In this document: positions 60,036 through 62,870 of the stretch, in pieces | How the letters are laid out: every line of letters starts with the position of its first letter | Numbering within the stretch: position 1 is the first letter of the stretch | DNA from: Lumbricus rubellus | Taxonomy: Eukaryota > Annelida > Clitellata > Crassiclitellata > Lumbricidae | Assembly (NCBI GenBank): GCA_945859605.1 | Contig: OX243823.1 | Span: 32,847,889 to 32,911,888 of the forward strand | Length of the DNA: 64,000 nucleotides | Direction: 5' to 3' | Made by a program: the position numbers and the translations under genes | The notes under the pieces: model-generated | The model's input: the letters and a program-made list of their open reading frames with translations, nothing else | Databases searched by the model: none | What the model was told of the DNA's origin: nothing

Positions 60036-60357
60036 CCTCCTCCTCCTCTTCCTCCTCCTCCTCATCATCATCATCAATTAAACAGAAACAGGTAGATACT
60101 TGAATAAACAGATTCAAACAAATTTGTGTTATTTTCAGGCTCTCCAGAAACCAGAGGATAATTCTCTAAAGACAGCAGAAATAATGAGTTTGAAAGAAAC
60201 GGAAAACCCCTCCAACAAGGAAGACCAAGGTGACGTCAAAAGAGAATTGGAACCTGGTATTGATCTAGGCCTACTTACAAAGGACAAGCACAACGGTGCA
60301 GGTGTCTCTAGAGCGCATCTTAATGGTAGTCTCATGTCGGATGACATTCAGCAATGA
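28199..60357 (+). CDS. SLC5-family Na+-coupled solute transporter, copy 2 (16 exons)
   Basis: Tandem paralogue of the gene at 290-10763. Exons: 28199-28537, 48563-48631, 49332-49383, 49630-49697, 50211-50291, 50809-50882, 51214-51354, 52082-52217, 52898-52986, 53334-53446, 54076-54146, 54551-54637, 55650-55904, 58586-58694, 59441-59550, 60139-60357. All boundaries have GT-AG signals and keep the frame, giving about 670 residues. Exons 1-14 have exactly the same lengths as in copy 1. GGMRAVIWTDVFQ, the SFDPRERQTVWT segment and the glycosylated loop exon are conserved. The cytoplasmic tail is longer than in copy 1. Intron 1 is 20 kb because three nested mobile elements lie in it; introns also hold a SINE, MITEs and a 1.68-kb hAT-like element. 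The frame is intact, so it may be expressed despite this load. Confidence 0.87.
29819..30304. repeat. Polinton 2 left TIR
   Basis: About 485 bp nearly identical to the inverse of 46214-46686. The similarity ends inside the SAP-like open frame, where the right copy lacks about 15 bp and then diverges. The outer part contains repeated catttgacc phrases. Confidence 0.92.
30023..30655 (+). CDS. TIR-borne SAP-motif ORF with internal tandem repeats
   Basis: 210 codons. Residues 1-35 (KTELQKIARQLGL, RLRRSELIVVI) resemble a SAP-type DNA-binding helix pair and the two such motifs at the start of the PolB downstream. The rest is a 204-bp tandem repeat (about 30233-30640) rich in Arg, Asp and Cys, with RNGNS and DERPCKY recurring; it is also open on the opposite strand, so protein coding there is doubtful. 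The leader and start (ggaatat, ctaaagaca, ATGGtctac) match those of PolB at 30814-30866, so this looks like a duplicated PolB 5' end. The right TIR carries a shorter inverse copy. Confidence 0.45.
   Translation: MVYPNKTKTELQKIARQLGLVHYTTRLRRSELIVVIDVHNRRCYDDDCLCKYPRPDRQQGPGETIVVRRRRNGNSLPHDVSLIDNDEHPCEIITVNCRRNGNSCLCEACLINTDERPCKYPRPDRQQRPCETIVVRRRRNGNSPPRDVSLIDNDEHPCEIITVNCRRNGNSCLCEACLNNTDERPCKYIVVRHLRNGALRKSILLCGPDG
30774..30780 (+). promoter_or_regulatory. Candidate TATA box of Polinton 2 PolB
   Basis: TATAAAA 78 bp upstream of the ATG at 30858. Transcription starting about 30 bp downstream would leave a short leader to that ATG but almost none to the in-frame ATG at 30813. Confidence 0.45.
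30858..34664 (+). CDS. polB: Protein-primed family B DNA polymerase
   Basis: Replicates the linear element from terminal proteins. 1268 residues from the ATG at 30858; an in-frame ATG at 30813 is disfavoured because the duplicated leader at 29981-30022 has a stop there. Order: two SAP-like motifs (residues ~5-85), a C2HC-type finger near residue 400, exonuclease ExoI FADFESF (D454), a Cys/His insert CHICGEEL to RGAAHNLCNLKYK (~554-590) resembling endonuclease VII zinc modules, ExoII FHNLTGYDSH (D605), ExoIII DVLLLAD (~771), polymerase motif A YLDANNLYG (D862), motif B KLMNNSVFG (K1004), motif C DTDS (1104-1107) and a KLY motif near 1172. All catalytic residues are present; no break. Confidence 0.95.
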   Translation: MDYSSYNLKELRQIPKQRGQRGYSSLRKAELIAFISQGDRLGARAVRVNKAPAHTPATVRELREIAKKRGVRGYSRLAKAELTTFLSTTWKFLKTKNQSFPDWLTREISELPPQIKPPVHRFKLRETATAIKGFTKRYTIDGDNGIDVATFLKAVRPQVVRLLGKNRGVKVQFDLMCVMEKVDMKTGEVVTAEPNFKSKSDIILEATDVKEIYTNAADKIKESMASFQMRGSNWRFKTVLKLDIDTVVYKPLKGSSYIPLPDYLANKKAIINMKNEDDECFKWCVTRAVNPVDKNTERITKELIRQSEELNWSGIEFPVAADANVIGKFEKNNNISINVFGYEKEVNVFPLYISKHENNRCVDLLLISDGEKKHYCWIRNFNRLLALRTEKSHNSMHYCRRCLIGFRKVESLRKHTEYCSQQDAQRIELPEPGTMLSFTHHYRKMRVPFVYFADFESFIKPIGTCQPVPSTSYTNKYQKHTPSSFCYHMKCFDDEVYSQEPVRFTAENEDDDVAQKFIDSIEENVKRIYNQFKFPKKMIFGKTEQKCYDEAVNCHICGEELREDRVRDHCHLTGKFRGAAHNLCNLKYKVPKFFPVVFHNLTGYDSHLFIKKLRGEHGEKIKCIPCNEEKYISFSREVVVDKFVDADGKEREVKRELRFIDSFRFMPQSLDALSKNLQKDQCKNLGKYFEGEKLDLLLRKGVYPYDYVDGVERLSETELPSKHAFYSKLTDSGISEKDYVHAKTVWDKFECKTLRQYHDLYNLSDVLLLADVFENFRDVCMKHYNLDPAWYYTSPGLAWDAALKTTGVELELLSDYDMLLMIKQGIRGGVSTISHRYAKANNEYMGEAFNPTQHSVFIPYLDANNLYGWAMSKPLPTHGFEWMNDDELNDWKNITERDGVGCVLEVDLEYPEELHDLHNDYPLAPESVKPAGSNVAKLIPNLNDKKKYVVHYGNLKLYERLGLKIVKIHRGIKFVESAWLKKYIDLNTNLRTKATNDFEKDFFKLMNNSVFGKTMEAIENRVDIRLVSDEKEAIRLVAKTNYDRRTIFDENLIAVHMKKTKLFYNKPIYLGMCILDVSKTLMYDFHYNYIKAKYGDRAKLLFTDTDSLAYEIRTEDFYNDISPDVQSMFDTSDYPKDHPSGIESGVNKKVPGMFKDEAAGKQIEEFVGLRSKLYSYKMAGEDYKKCKGVKKNVVKKSITHADYKDCVFTKRQQSRAMNVIRSYRHEIYTEEVNKIALSADDDKRVIMDDGIHTLAYGHYTLKTKQNKE
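34681..35478 (+). CDS. HNH endonuclease with two N-terminal zinc knuckles
   Basis: 265 residues. Two CxxC...CxxC modules (CTKC...CKVC, residues 7-39, and CSRC...CKNC, about 62-96) are followed by a 23-residue direct duplication (RHNYYLASAEARNKYQK, then RHNYYLANAEARNKYQK). The C-terminal His-Me finger is WQIDHVLPLS (H203) with NLRPLLPLKNLQKASK. Such proteins occur as homing-type or DNA-processing nucleases in large DNA viruses and phages; here it may act in replication, recombination or spread. It lies 16 bp after PolB and overlaps the protease gene by 11 nt. Not a core Polinton gene. Confidence 0.8.
   Translation: MDAVKVCTKCKKEKSLDEFHKDNAQKSGYYPSCKVCKNAKVKELAHKYARQENRETKDTKVCSRCKIEKNISEYDNNRFQKDGKANECKNCRHNYYLASAEARNKYQKADITTRRHNYYLANAEARNKYQKAYITTRRQNDPEFKLLTNMRCRLGAALRGKSKSQTTRQLVGIDFEIFTKWIQFQFDEEMTMENYGSYWQIDHVLPLSSFNLLDEEELHRAMNWVNLRPLLPLKNLQKASKIDRWSYIMQEVKSHYFLKHLENEF
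35468..35902 (+). CDS. Polinton 2 adenain-like cysteine protease
   Basis: 144 residues, the usual size. Complete catalytic set: GSHWVAF (H70), IYFDSYG (D85), VQPDN (Q111) and FCGHLC (C118). Expected to mature virion proteins such as the pVI-like and PX-like products. It overlaps the 3' end of the HNH gene, so its expression is tied to that transcript or to a promoter inside it. Related to, but clearly diverged from, the Polinton 1 protease. Confidence 0.9.
   Translation: MSFETYKNINVEDIVLPNTPLSNIQLIDAAKKLNIPNFRGVCLRDELPKKPRRTECGILNLDDSNGAGSHWVAFLKNGMDKIYFDSYGLPPPTELVKYLQSPVYYNSERVQPDNEVFCGHLCLHVLKKTCKDGVSFQEVINSLH
35934..36683 (+). CDS. Fibre-like protein 1 with C1q/TNF-like head
   Basis: 249 residues. 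The first 45 (from MPVDKFGHTDSGSTQR) are almost identical to the next gene. Then come phage-fibre-like segments (GDLNMSGHTIRGLPTT, and KKYVDEQL) and a C-terminal all-beta region (TAVTFDVI, SKAGYYIVSVYIEFY, VHLYKNGA, AFLRP) that looks like a C1q/TNF-type trimeric head. This is the architecture of a receptor-binding fibre: conserved base, shaft, variable knob. No AUG ambiguity; the leader is AT-rich and short. Confidence 0.68.
   Translation: MPVDKFGHTDSGSTQRVIAGGVTESQVNSTFLRLDGANSATGDLNMSGHTIRGLPTTNTANTANTLEAGIDEAVSRGQVIDLLRNHDDVPTDNNHLTNKKYVDEQLTSKVAAVVGPAVSAYSSTQQAIPAMTYTAVTFDVIRCGTAKHGIEQGIGTTSFFPSKAGYYIVSVYIEFYFNHNIAYGTVHLYKNGASYMQIACGGSARGLSSHSIGSNIVFLGEFDYLNIRVFSSVGTNILCRDFSAAFLRP
36708..37622 (+). 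CDS. Fibre-like protein 2 with a different head
   Basis: 304 residues. It shares the N-terminal base with fibre 1 almost word for word (differences V/I and ES/LS) and the GNLNMNGNFIKGL shaft motif. It then departs completely: an inserted segment (GSRDYVSGMRVSPGNLV) and a longer beta-rich C-terminus (GVYRLGGFANFLIGN, LGMRVYSVISGN). The leader and first 40 codons are duplicated DNA, so this pair arose by tandem duplication followed by head replacement. Last gene of the left plus-strand block, facing the minus-strand capsid block across a strong hairpin. Confidence 0.68.
   Translation: MPVDKFGHTDSGSTQRIIAGGVTLSQVNSTFLRVDGANPATGNLNMNGNFIKGLSVTNNPEAGMDEALSRGQAIALVTDKITNSVVPTGSRDYVSGMRVSPGNLVRNTTSGIIYRFEGTAGAITAAPALSPNWRPTTAPAICVLKEDGGGATTFVSGGAFSGTYATHVGAFGGAYLMHHQLTVVAINTDSAYTTSLGLITIPRTGVYRLGGFANFLIGNDSPGEKIIRISYVKDETQSNELFECMAGGSTVGSRISLVLPTAAIFFNANDKLGMRVYSVISGNKPTAGRLLLMGGAGLQVEFLY
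37631..37666. terminator. Perfect 13-bp stem-loop between convergent blocks
   Basis: AGATACCTATCGT, a 10-nt loop, then its exact complement, 8 bp after the fibre-2 stop and about 40 bp before the capsid-protein stop on the other strand. Symmetric, so it can act for both transcripts as a terminator or 3'-end element. Confidence 0.6.
37708..39000 (-). CDS. Polinton 2 major capsid protein (double jelly roll)
   Basis: 430 residues, intact. Recognisable as the second common Polinton capsid lineage: YEWYEYEPISGANLNTSGEI near the start, ESYLLFEGRLTKAD, NNGLMHLFSQISYALSN, QATTMLGLLKYP, HPG and FCDDYDK, with SLSFPNQQF-like text (YNLSFPNQQFARAYR) near the C-terminus. Expected to form hexon-like trimers. 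First in transcription order is the ATPase; this is the last gene of the minus-strand block. It has no obvious residue-level similarity to the Polinton 1 capsid protein. Confidence 0.88.
   Translation of the reverse strand: MQSSEILRFTEQPLSDESVERYEWYEYEPISGANLNTSGEIRINIELQDLFCHPAESYLLFEGRLTKADNTFYVNADAATLTNNGLMHLFSQISYALSNQEIESLFHPGQATTMLGLLKYPNDFQLAQGLNQLWYKDSGATAVIADNQGFAVRQSYIIQKPTAKGTFSFVVPLKHIFGFCDDYDKVVFGVKHTLTLVRKADDDAIFRAAVANTAGKVRLDKISWFMPHVQPSDMEKMQLYKTIESKASLPVAYRARQCDTTSVAQSTNFSWRLSVKTLPEKPRYIILGFQTDKSGDQEQNPSVFNHCDLKNMFVMMNQDRYPVVDYNLSFPNQQFARAYRAAAAFSEKYYGMDELMTQCNITPSDFKDLFPIMVFDVSKQSERLKSSVVDIQIKGTFNTAPLANTEAYAVVISDKLLRFQSDGQKMSVVY
39026..39484 (-). CDS. Polinton 2 pVI-like minor virion protein
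   Basis: 152 residues: a basic start (RRRYRKQY), GGSGIFDTISGFFKRL as a likely membrane-active amphipathic helix after a glycine-rich protease-type site, an Ala/Lys-rich helical middle, and a C-terminal peptide ending SLNGAGMKV. This is the general plan of adenovirus pVI, including a short C-terminal peptide that could be released by the protease (inference). It lies directly upstream of the capsid gene in the same orientation. Confidence 0.65.
   Translation of the reverse strand: MQVINRRRYRKQYVIGGSGIFDTISGFFKRLVTSNAAKQLASTALNASKDVAKEIGKKAIDVGKTTAIDAGKRLVDKAVAKLFTPAPTPQKQAVTPETRQILERLSGVGSSPNISNIPNINNLMMGDGLKKNAAISIQDLVRSLNGAGMKVA
39497..40405 (-). CDS. Conserved Polinton protein of unknown function
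   Basis: 302 residues from MSFLKIDDPAKRNF (ATG complementary to 40403-40405). An in-frame extension to about 40519 is rejected because it only translates a short tandem repeat into KTCRKTRRKT. The middle and C-terminal part contain GTPGLWELLTMKQPN, DRDDYAEILLASDAIRTPK and KYREIIKPIWEK, a signature I recognise from other Polintons without a known role. Its reciprocal in Polinton 1 may be the protein at 21579-22232, which also sits among virion genes. Confidence 0.6.
   Translation of the reverse strand: MSFLKIDDPAKRNFIVEEFLKSKKNIQQNFLSERLGDSGLQQELTKLYKPIVDSQSAFSKEQNVLLSAIKENSVATTNALQTLPASLKIQFPQYPSIEAYSDDPTEDIRTLELGDVATKYLHQYASDRKIVDTTFGIRSKNGQFYIGDTPIFIQGDDVTVGNKTYSGTPGLWELLTMKQPNTSIYDNNDRDDYAEILLASDAIRTPKNPNKPKASASVKYREIIKPIWEKRARNTPTAGKGVGGVIVISEDPNVLAKQLELRFQSFEAGNTGVRNEIVAMCDALLRQEVLSNDAYKNIMSAL
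40428..40577. repeat. Short iterons between two minus-strand Polinton 2 genes
   Basis: Five imperfect copies of a 15-mer like cgacgtgtttttcga (40428-40500), then tctacaaaac-type repeats (40530-40577). The 220-bp gap they occupy is the largest in the minus-strand block, so it may hold a promoter for the genes at 39497-40405 and below. Confidence 0.55.
40628..41260 (-). CDS. Polinton 2 membrane protein with coiled coil
   Basis: 210 residues. A coiled-coil-like charged segment (LQKISEIKKEIEQERDKRAAL, about 35-55), then two adjacent glycine/alanine hydrophobic stretches (VLKAATMGLGISGIGVLSTI and IAIAMEGAALGAGLLSII, about 73-112), then a long charged helical tail. I see no enzymatic motif. The layout fits a virion or membrane-active accessory protein; recurring in Polintons as far as I recall, function unknown. 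Confidence 0.6.
   Translation of the reverse strand: MENEDIKLYPNLTNITPSAPEGEIQIAAGSAQTYRLQKISEIKKEIEQERDKRAALSKKYHRSVSVIGVVDTVLKAATMGLGISGIGVLSTIIAAPIAIAMEGAALGAGLLSIIGSRICKKLALKAEKHEKIQTLADAKLNTISDHISKALVDDHISDEEYSLILSEIGKFNGMKEEIKSKSKVAAAAMDEETKQSLIDRGREAVLSKHV
41295..41696 (-). CDS. dUTPase-fold-like protein without active-site motifs
   Basis: 133 residues. The second half follows the strand order of trimeric dUTPases: DITIQPKAVNTLRLGLGVEM, then GLCLVSLRQSI, then LLDGVISEDVAVDDIIVSI, NNSDSAVTINQGDSLCFV. The motif-3 position normally has the catalytic Asp/Tyr (GVIDxDYRG); here it reads GVISEDVAVDD, and motif 4 is GDSLCF. If the assignment is right, it is an inactive dUTPase-like scaffold, possibly structural. 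The similarity is by pattern only and could be another small beta-fold. Confidence 0.5.
   Translation of the reverse strand: MSRPIHKFGTKPTRPVEVRTQPVSLFWKITSGVTHSPNRQQGGLRWEIFAQNDITIQPKAVNTLRLGLGVEMTAGLCLVSLRQSIKERRCSLLDGVISEDVAVDDIIVSIQNNSDSAVTINQGDSLCFVNYQQ
41712..42308 (-). CDS. Polinton 2 PX-like minor virion protein
   Basis: 198 residues. Polar N-terminal third with repeated INxxQ/ALTQAQI-type helices, then VEGGFIGAILPFLATAGRFL and a glycine-alanine hydrophobic region, then glycine-punctuated repeats (GSGVMYVKKGD, GSGLYLSPWQKG, ASGLYMKTGSG, GEGLLLGPNS). The GGFIGA segment matches the smaller basic protein of Polinton 1. The several GxG sites resemble targets of adenain-type proteases, suggesting cleavage into peptides (inference). 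Confidence 0.62.
   Translation of the reverse strand: MNRYMGVKVNISEAQQGKIKRSLEAGTGVSIKLSHDDLNGEHVLALTQAQINKMAAAYQKGTGMIIKMSKTQLENNKKVEGGFIGAILPFLATAGRFLLGSVLPSLAQGALGGLGAAAGSKLVDKISGSGVMYVKKGDMACKIRAAGSGLYLSPWQKGSSITASGLYMKTGSGYVSGEGLLLGPNSPFRNIPILGMIL
42333..43148 (-). CDS. Polinton 2 penton-like minor capsid protein
   Basis: About 271 codons. The conserved core begins KKYEMALVALETYYSFPNID, then SNRDTEW-type and EGCYEITDINEYIQRV segments, later VLGFNRWIY and a C-terminal RGEELAIRFHI, matching Polinton penton-like jelly rolls. Oddity: there is no ATG before the Met in KKYEM (about residue 60), although a conserved-looking N-terminal strand lies upstream. The frame is open back into the 3' end of the ATPase gene, in the -1 phase, so translation may start at a non-AUG codon or depend on the ATPase message. 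Confidence 0.7.
   Translation of the reverse strand: MYCIVKLESSLLKQISENTEKTACNTEPKTSFSIFLSEKITRIRTKFNPLLELEKNKKYEMALVALETYYSFPNIDATNNVFRYSPNRDTEWVNIEVPEGCYEITDINEYIQRVMKGNGHYDGVNGEYCISIAPNTNTLRSVVNISAADYMVDFTPKNSIGKVLGFNRWIYSAGYNESEDLVNIMSVSSLRVTSDIIGSSYTNGTSENVIYSFFPNVGPGYKIIEVPHNLIYLPILLSTISTMETRLTDQHGNLLNLRGEELAIRFHIREV
43151..43939 (-). CDS. Polinton 2 DNA-packaging ATPase (FtsK/HerA-type)
   Basis: 262 residues, intact. Walker A GKSACGKT at residues 31-38, Walker B LMIFDDLQ near residue 150, and a downstream YLAQNYF where the packaging ATPases carry a polar sensor. It is the first gene of the minus-strand block. Its ATG lies only 29 bp from that of the divergent zinc-ribbon/phospholipase gene, so the two promoters must share or overlap. 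The penton frame overlaps its 3' end. Confidence 0.9.
   Translation of the reverse strand: MEINDLSWGTALSKRFNNPLLPKSIRGLIVGKSACGKTTLLLNLLLRPDWLDYNNLQVFGTSLFQPEYRIIKKAYEEKLPKEAIVRLFEHRDEIVGLNASPDLVMEEMAKNSEAKSDIIAKFFESADDVPDPRDLSSEKKNLMIFDDLQLEKQNKCETYYNRGRHSNVDCFYLAQNYFKLPRQTIRENANFICLFKQDLKNCNHIYNDHVSTDMGKDEFRKLCKTVWEQPHGFVVLDLTSDKYNGKYRSGLDEFYIIEDPPL
43940..43968. promoter_or_regulatory. 29-bp divergent intergenic region
   Basis: Almost pure A/T (tttaaaatatatattattaa) between two divergent start codons. It can hold at most overlapping leaders or an initiator; TATA-like text reads on both strands. Confidence 0.5.
43969..44493 (+). CDS. Zinc-ribbon protein with parvovirus-type phospholipase A2 domain
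   Basis: 174 residues. An N-terminal zinc ribbon (CVKC at 3-6, CIVC at 31-34) is followed by a phospholipase A2 core of the kind found in parvovirus VP1: the calcium loop HLPGHQFTGPGTRLD (about 76-90) and the catalytic DSAAYVHDLAY with H116-D117. Such domains breach endosomal membranes during entry. The frame ends in TAG at 44491-44493 right after a TTTAAAAAAAG run, and the integrase frame continues in the -1 phase, so a fusion may also be produced. Confidence 0.82.
   Translation: MYCVKCKKQTQTTDVQNAVANNGRSMLRGVCIVCGKTKTQFVKASAAAQGGDLVSSLNAATSNIKLPWAKFPGELHLPGHQFTGPGTRLDLRLNPNETPKDWSKPINRVDSAAYVHDLAYNQHTDTASRNVADRAMINQLNNIPNPSLRERVERAIVKPILSAKTSLGLGLKKA
44478..44487 (+). promoter_or_regulatory. 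Candidate -1 ribosomal frameshift site
   Basis: T-TTA-AAA (44478-44484), followed by three more A, is positioned exactly in the zero frame of the phospholipase gene, two codons before its stop codon. Slipping one base back enters the integrase frame. I do not see a strong downstream pseudoknot by eye. Confidence 0.5.
44489..45422 (+). CDS. Polinton 2 integrase (RVE fold + chromodomain), no own AUG
   Basis: The frame is open from about 44453 to the stop at 45420-45422. The DDE residues are WAADL (codon 44613), WCDKGKEF (44796) and IVERW (44883). The D-E distance is 28 residues instead of 34 in Polinton 1. Then come GDRVRITRKKNIF, KGYIPRWT and a C-terminal chromodomain (EKVIRKRGKKCLVKW, SFNSW). 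The first ATG of the frame (about 44624) lies after the first catalytic Asp, and the preceding NELHKPVVRNF region looks like genuine integrase N-terminus. So expression probably needs the -1 shift at 44478-44487, a non-AUG start or splicing. The start coordinate is nominal. Confidence 0.85.
45667..45702. repeat. Perfect 12-bp stem-loop downstream of the integrase
   Basis: AAAAGTGTGACA, 12-nt loop, exact complement. It lies about 245 bp after the integrase stop, at the left edge of the dispersed repeat at 45703-45815. Confidence 0.6.
45703..45815. repeat. Dispersed repeat, copy A (pair with 61345-61465)
   Basis: About 110 bp (cggtgttc, gaacctct, gaaaacttcagttta, gaatcagat) shared with 61345-61465 in the same orientation at roughly 75-80% by eye. 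One copy is inside Polinton 2, the other in host DNA. Confidence 0.6.
46214..46686. repeat. Polinton 2 right TIR
   Basis: Inverse of 29819-30304. It carries a minus-strand open frame (46204-46482) with the same SAP-like start as the left copy but a truncated repeat part. Only scattered differences from the left arm are seen (for example one His/Arg codon). Confidence 0.92.
46755..46917. repeat. (CATA)n microsatellite
   Basis: Degenerate CATA/CATG array in the inner TIR element, just outside the right end of Polinton 2. False frames result on both strands. Confidence 0.9.
49482..49564. repeat. (ATC)n microsatellite in intron 3 of SLC5 copy 2
   Basis: ATC units with two interruptions. The matching intron of copy 1 has a shorter, decayed ATC/ACC tract at 2500-2580, so the array predates the gene duplication. 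Confidence 0.92.
49874..49990. mobile_element. Short hAT-like MITE with 8-bp TSD
   Basis: 117 bp starting CAGGGGCGGATCCAG and ending TATCCGCCATG (imperfect inverted termini), flanked by GGTAGGCT on both sides (49866-49873, 49991-49998). Lies in intron 4 of SLC5 copy 2. Confidence 0.8.
50919..50983. repeat. (AAT)n microsatellite
   Basis: About 20 perfect AAT units in intron 6 of SLC5 copy 2, followed by decayed units mixed with AGGCCTA motifs to about 51060. Confidence 0.92.
51637..51932 (+). mobile_element. tRNA-derived SINE with 13-bp TSD
   Basis: 296 bp. The head has tRNA-like A and B boxes (tagtaaagtggttagcg and GGTTCAATTCC), a body of about 200 bp follows, and the tail is (ATC)n. The direct repeat AATCTACCCATGT flanks it (51624-51636, 51933-51945), as expected for LINE-mediated insertion. 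It lies in intron 7 of SLC5 copy 2. Confidence 0.88.
54787..55312. mobile_element. MITE-like element with CGGACAATTCGGA termini
   Basis: A left subrepeat array (ggacaattcggagcg and variants, 54787-54910) and an inverse copy at 55301-55312 (TCCGAATTGTCCG) enclose about 390 bp of AT-rich DNA with repeated gaagcaat/ttgctc phrases. Open frames inside are short and featureless. In intron 12 of SLC5 copy 2. Confidence 0.55.
56254..57933. mobile_element. 1.68-kb hAT-like element with 8-bp TSD
   Basis: Starts CATGGGCGCCCGCAG and ends GCGGGCGCCCATG, flanked by GATCCCTG (56246-56253, 57934-57941). G-runs follow the left end and precede the right end, as in the 361-bp relative at 11971-12331. A 58-bp phrase (from gaggaatagaaactgatgc) occurs twice inside, near 56727 and 57263. 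I find no hAT transposase frame, so it is non-autonomous or carries captured DNA. Confidence 0.85.
58824..58905. repeat. Tandem array of CGGACAATTCGGAGA
   Basis: Five to six 15-bp units with GGAGA/TCGCC variants, after exon 14 of SLC5 copy 2. The same unit forms the end of the element at 54787-55312, so this is a related terminus or a remnant. Confidence 0.75.
59866..60078. repeat. (ATC)n/(TCC)n microsatellite
   Basis: Long trinucleotide array in the last intron of SLC5 copy 2, about 60 bp before the final exon. It is open in all frames on both strands but not coding. Confidence 0.95.
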
Positions 60358-61344
60358 ACAAAAGATTGATAGGCCTACATTGATTGTCACGAGCTCAATA
60401 TATAGGATACTTTCATTACAGTTCTGTAGGCTATCTATTCCTGAACGTTACACTGGGCCTATCGTTATGCCCCCGAAAATTTTAGGCTAATTTGATCTGG
60501 AGCTGTCTGTCGTGGTAGGCCTATCTGAAAATCTGAAGCATCGTAGACTCGATCTAGTCTTTGTAGTTTCGTTTCTGTACCTGTGTCTAGGCCTATTTTT
60601 TCATGTAGCCTTGTAGTAATTGTATACAGTTATGGAATGCTGTACGAAAGATAAACAGGTTATGCATTCAAAAAATTCACAAGAACACTGTGATATTATA
60701 TATAATTATAGCTATAGGCTATAGGCCTACTGTAGTCACAGGAGACATAAATCGATCAAGTCGTTGCAATTATACAAGGTGCAGGCTCCGTGTCCTTTAG
60801 CTTGAAGTGTGACTGTCACCTAGAGAATGAGGTTCGATCGAAGAGCTAAACCCAGATCTCTTATAAGGTTAAGGTGTATAGCTATTCTAACCGCACACCG
60901 TGACTAGTATAGGCCTACGTAGACCTATATGCCAGTGTGTACACTGTACAGATAGGCCTATGCCTATTCTTTATAGCCTACTAACCCCCCTCCCAAACAA
61001 TAACAGAAATCTCAGATAGCTAGCCTAGCCTAAACTTCAAAATGTAACAGAAAGTTTCAGATAAATCGGCAGACTGAAAGTCGTCAAAACGACCACCCTA
61101 AAAGAATAAGAGAAACCGATAGTGCAGAGCTGTCCTTATTTTCAATCATGTAGGCCTATAGGCCTTTATAGTTAGGCCTACAGATTGTTGAATTATTTGT
61201 CATGATTGATTGATTGATTGATTGACATGATTGAAAGGCCTAATATGCTTATCCTCCTCCTTCTAGGCTAATTCCCGACACAGAACACGTAGGCCTAGCG
61301 TAACACGCCGTAGTAGGCCTGTAATTTATGTTCTGCCCCTATAC

Positions 61345-61465
61345 ACGGTGTTCGGAAAAAACCGAACCTCTAGTACGGCTGCAATAATCTGTGAAATAAT
61401 TTGCACATTAAAAAAAATATGGAGAAAACTTCAGTTTAAAGGACAAGAATCAGATAACTAGATAT
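61345..61465. repeat. Dispersed repeat, copy B
   Basis: Relative of 45703-45815 in Polinton 2, same orientation. Boundaries are not sharp and no target duplication is visible. Confidence 0.55.
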
Positions 61466-61681
61466 AGGCCTAATGTGTGTTCAAAATTTTATCTTTCGGC
61501 TTCAATACACGCCCAAGGACGCGCTTGCCACTCACTAATTATTGCTGAATCGATTACAGCGTGATCAAATTCTTCCCATTCCTGTAGGCCTATCATACGC
61601 CGACGTAGTTCTCTGACATCGCGCACCTTTTCTTATAAACTTTCTATTGAATCACAAACCAGATTTTATAGTACACGGGAT

Positions 61682-62058
61682 CATAGGCGTAGGGGACATT
61701 TCAGCAGTGGGGGGGGGGGGGGCAAAAATGAGACTTTTGCCCGAAAATGTTTTTTCATCCGGCCGAAATCTTAAGAAAAATTCCCGTGACGTTTGCCCGA
61801 AAATTATGACAACCTTTTTTTAGTCATACGGCCAAATCTTCTGAAATTTCTCGTTACTTTTTGCCCGAAAGGTCTGACGACCTTTTTTGTTCGGGCAAGT
61901 CTGATTTTTCGGGCAAGCAGACCAGGAAAAATAAAAAAGTAAAACTTTTAAAAAACTTTTTTATTTTTCCGGGTCTGCTTGCCCGAAAAATCAGACTTGC
62001 CCAAAATTTGGAGGGGGGGGCATTTGCCCCCTCTGGACCCCCGTCTCCTACGCCTATG
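61682..62058. mobile_element. hAT-like MITE with 8-bp TSD
   Basis: 377 bp starting CATAGGCGTAGGGGACA and ending CTCCTACGCCTATG, flanked by CACGGGAT (61674-61681, 62059-62066). The interior repeats ttgcccgaaaa-type phrases in both directions, forming a long inverted region. Diverged relatives are seen near 10460-10510 and 54190-54465. Confidence 0.85.
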
Positions 62059-62374
62059 CACGGGATTAAGGTCTAGGCTATTTGAAATGTAGGTCTACCA
62101 AGTTTGCAGGCTAGCGCATCAACAACTGCCTTGATCGCTGAAGCCGAGCTTGCTTAAATTGTTATCTCCGTTAGTTCAGTCACTCTACACGCTGTTTGAA
62201 ACATTTTAAATGACTTCAAGATTTAACTAGAATAGGATATAATTGCAAATACTAATTAAGTTTATAGTTAGGAATAAAATAGTTTTATTCTCAATAATAT
62301 TTTTACTTGTTTGGTGCTAATTTCTTTATTTATTGTAAAGGCTCGGTTTTTTTCCGACAACCGTGTATAATTAT

Positions 62375-62530
62375 GATCCCAGTTGATGGCAACCGGACAT
62401 GGATCTCCGTTGGGCTACACTTACGGACAACCCTTTTGACTCCACTCAGCGCTCGTGAAGAAGCTGGCGCCACCCGCTTGGCTTTCAAGTGGCGCTTCAG
62501 AAATTTGGAGATTACGATTAGGCCTACGTT
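62375..62530 (+). repeat. Third copy of SLC5 intron-1 sequence (remnant)
   Basis: Resembles 775-920 (copy 1) and 28725-28890 (copy 2), the DNA 3' of exon 1: gatccc-ttgg-aaccgga, ctctcgtgaa-aagctgg-gcc, gcttggctttc-agtg, aaatttggagattac. No exon-1 homology flanks it, so it is either debris of a third gene copy or a repeat that both introns carry. Confidence 0.6.
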
Positions 62531-62870
62531 GCCATGCAGGTAGGCCTACATGTAGGCCCTATTTGAAGTTTAAGGTTACAACGGTTGATTGGAAAATGGA
62601 AACCGGTTTCGGAGAGAGATTCACAGGCACTTAGTTTTGAAACGCGTCAAACAAAGTGTGTTTACGTTTCGTTTAGTTTTACGATAATTGTAGACTTTTC
62701 ACAAAAGAGTTTAATTAGTAAATTATTATTTTACGCAGTAAGCGTTAACTACTTTTGTCATTTTGATACGATATTCGATTTATAAAACTGAAGTCGCCAA
62801 GGAAGCGAAACTAGAAGTTTATAATAATAATTACAGTGGACTGTGCGCTGGTTTAGGCATTGGTATAAAA

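Larger units (their letters stand above)
60358..62870. other. Region downstream of SLC5 copy 2
   Basis: Probable 3'UTR then intergenic DNA dense in AGGCCTA. Contains a dispersed repeat (61345-61465), a hAT-like MITE (61682-62058) and the intron-1-like remnant (62375-62530). No open gene recognised. Confidence 0.5.

Noticed and set aside
59835..60117. Poly-Asp, poly-Met, poly-His and poly-Ser frames
   Set aside because: Trinucleotide repeat artefacts inside the last SLC5 intron.
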